A program made the position numbers and the translations under genes. Positions 63,377-64,000 of a stretch of DNA of 64,000 nucleotides are shown here, in pieces; within the stretch, counting starts at the first letter, position 1; each line of letters starts with the position of its first letter. Where the stretch lies: assembly GCA_963383645.1 (NCBI GenBank), contig OY726560.1, forward strand, positions 148,873,052-148,937,051. Reading direction: 5' to 3'. The notes beneath the pieces were generated by a model. That model did not search any database and had not been told where the DNA came from. It saw only the letters and a list, made by a program, of their open reading frames with translations. This DNA comes from Muscardinus avellanarius (taxonomy: Eukaryota > Chordata > Mammalia > Rodentia > Gliridae).

Positions 63377-63960
63377 ACTTTTAACTCTGTTTACATTGTC
63401 TTTGAATGTACAATATCTTTTTTATTTTTTAGGAAGCTTGTTTGTTTATTCCTTTGTTGCCTGTGCCTTTGAAATCATATCCAAGAAATCACTGCCGATT
63501 TCAATGTTGCGAAGTTTTATAACCTAGGTTTTCTTCTAAAACTTTATAGTCTTAAGATTTACATTTAGGTCTTTTATCTATTTTGAGTTAATATTTGTAT
63601 ATGGTGTTAGGTAAGGTTCCAATTTTATTCTTTTTCATGTAATTATTACTTTTTAACAATATTTAGTGAAAAAATTATTATTTTCTTCACCAAATGTTCT
63701 TGGAAACCTTGTCAAAAATAACTTGACCATATATGGAAGAATTTATTTCTAGGCTCTTTATTTTACTCCACTGGTTTAGATATCTGCCTTTATATAGCAG
63801 TACTGTACTGTTTCAACTATTGTAGCTTTATAAGGTTTGAAATCAGAAAATGTACATCTTCTAGCTTTGTTCTTTTTCGAGATTATTTTGGATATTTAGA
63901 GTTCATATCTCATGTTAGTATAGATTTTTTTCTGAAAAATAAATAAATGTATGATAGTTT
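63377..63960 (-). mobile_element. Old antisense L1 remnant, right part
   Basis: Continues the L1 antisense sequence after the LTR: ttgttgcctgtgcctttg, catatccaagaaatcactgc, attttgagttaatatttgta, cttgaccatatatgg and gtagctttataaggtttgaa, in the expected order. Confidence 0.82.
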
Positions 63961-64000
63961 CACCTTAAAAAAAAAAGAAAAAATAGCCTCTGGTAAGAAA

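Larger units (their letters stand above)
36560..64000 (-). other. PDZD8: PDZD8 gene, last two coding exons, 3'UTR and partial introns
   Basis: PDZD8 is an ER-anchored protein with an N-terminal membrane helix, an SMP lipid-transfer domain, a PDZ domain, a C1-type zinc finger and a C-terminal coiled coil. It is related to yeast Mmm1 and tethers ER to mitochondria and to Rab7-positive late endosomes. In this window only the exon encoding the first part of the PDZ domain (47257-47095) and the long last exon are present. The exons for the transmembrane helix and SMP domain lie beyond 64000. I searched the 47.3-64 kb interval for them and found none. The coding sequence is intact. The gene is convergent with SLC18A2. 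Confidence 0.96.
47258..64000 (-). other. PDZD8: PDZD8 upstream intron (3' part)
   Basis: At least 16.7 kb of intron without a visible exon. It is packed with SINEs of both strands, L1 remnants and LTRs listed separately. 50070-51240, 53940-54340, 54600-55070, 55405-56580 and 57000-58130 are AT-rich with nothing I can name; 57000-58130 has a short CA repeat at 57341-57354. Confidence 0.85.

Noticed and set aside
47258..64000. Upstream PDZD8 exon (end of the SMP/C2-like region)
   Set aside because: No minus-strand segment with splice sites matched the sequence expected before the PDZ domain. The interval reads as repeats and AT-rich intron.

Overview
This is nuclear DNA of a mammal, almost certainly a rodent of the squirrel-related clade (Sciuromorpha: squirrels, dormice, mountain beaver). 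It holds spliced vertebrate genes with GT-AG introns. It is crowded with about 45 copies of a dimeric SINE whose left half is 7SL-derived (B1-like) and whose right half is ID-like (tRNA-derived), joined by an A-rich linker. That B1-dID architecture is known from Gliridae, Sciuridae and Aplodontiidae. The right-half consensus here does not look like the one I associate with squirrels, so a dormouse or mountain beaver is my preferred guess, unproven. A run of exactly 200 N (2098-2297) is an assembly gap.

Two protein-coding genes lie tail to tail. SLC18A2 (VMAT2, vesicular monoamine transporter 2) is on the + strand. Thirteen coding exons from 11207 to 34420 encode residues 155-514, from the end of TM2 to the C-terminus, with every splice phase consistent. 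Exons 1-3 lie upstream of the window. The 3'UTR runs to about 36560. PDZD8 is on the - strand. Its large last exon (CDS 42398-40192) and the preceding exon (47257-47095) are present; its 3'UTR extends leftward and its upstream exons lie to the right of the window. The two 3' ends appear to meet around 36540-36590. The pair SLC18A2/PDZD8 is the order known on human 10q25-q26.

Region by region: 1-11206 is SLC18A2 intron 3, with SINEs, a compound microsatellite, a MaLR LTR and a degraded antisense class I endogenous retroviral pol split by three SINEs. 11207-12979 is a compact block of six exons. 12980-34420 holds the remaining exons with larger introns. 34421-40191 is the two 3'UTRs. 40192-47257 covers the two PDZD8 exons and their intron. 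47258-64000 is PDZD8 intron, rich in SINEs, with an old L1 ORF2 fragment (51.7-53.0 kb), a MaLR LTR (58.7-59.2 kb), an L1 5'UTR-ORF1 piece (60.05-61.85 kb) and a solo class II-type LTR inserted into an old antisense L1 (61.85-63.96 kb).

The two genes do not act in one pathway. VMAT2 loads monoamines into secretory vesicles; PDZD8 is an ER membrane lipid-transfer and tethering protein. I found no evidence for a new coding system. The interest lies in the mobile-element archaeology and in the shared 3' end zone of the two genes.
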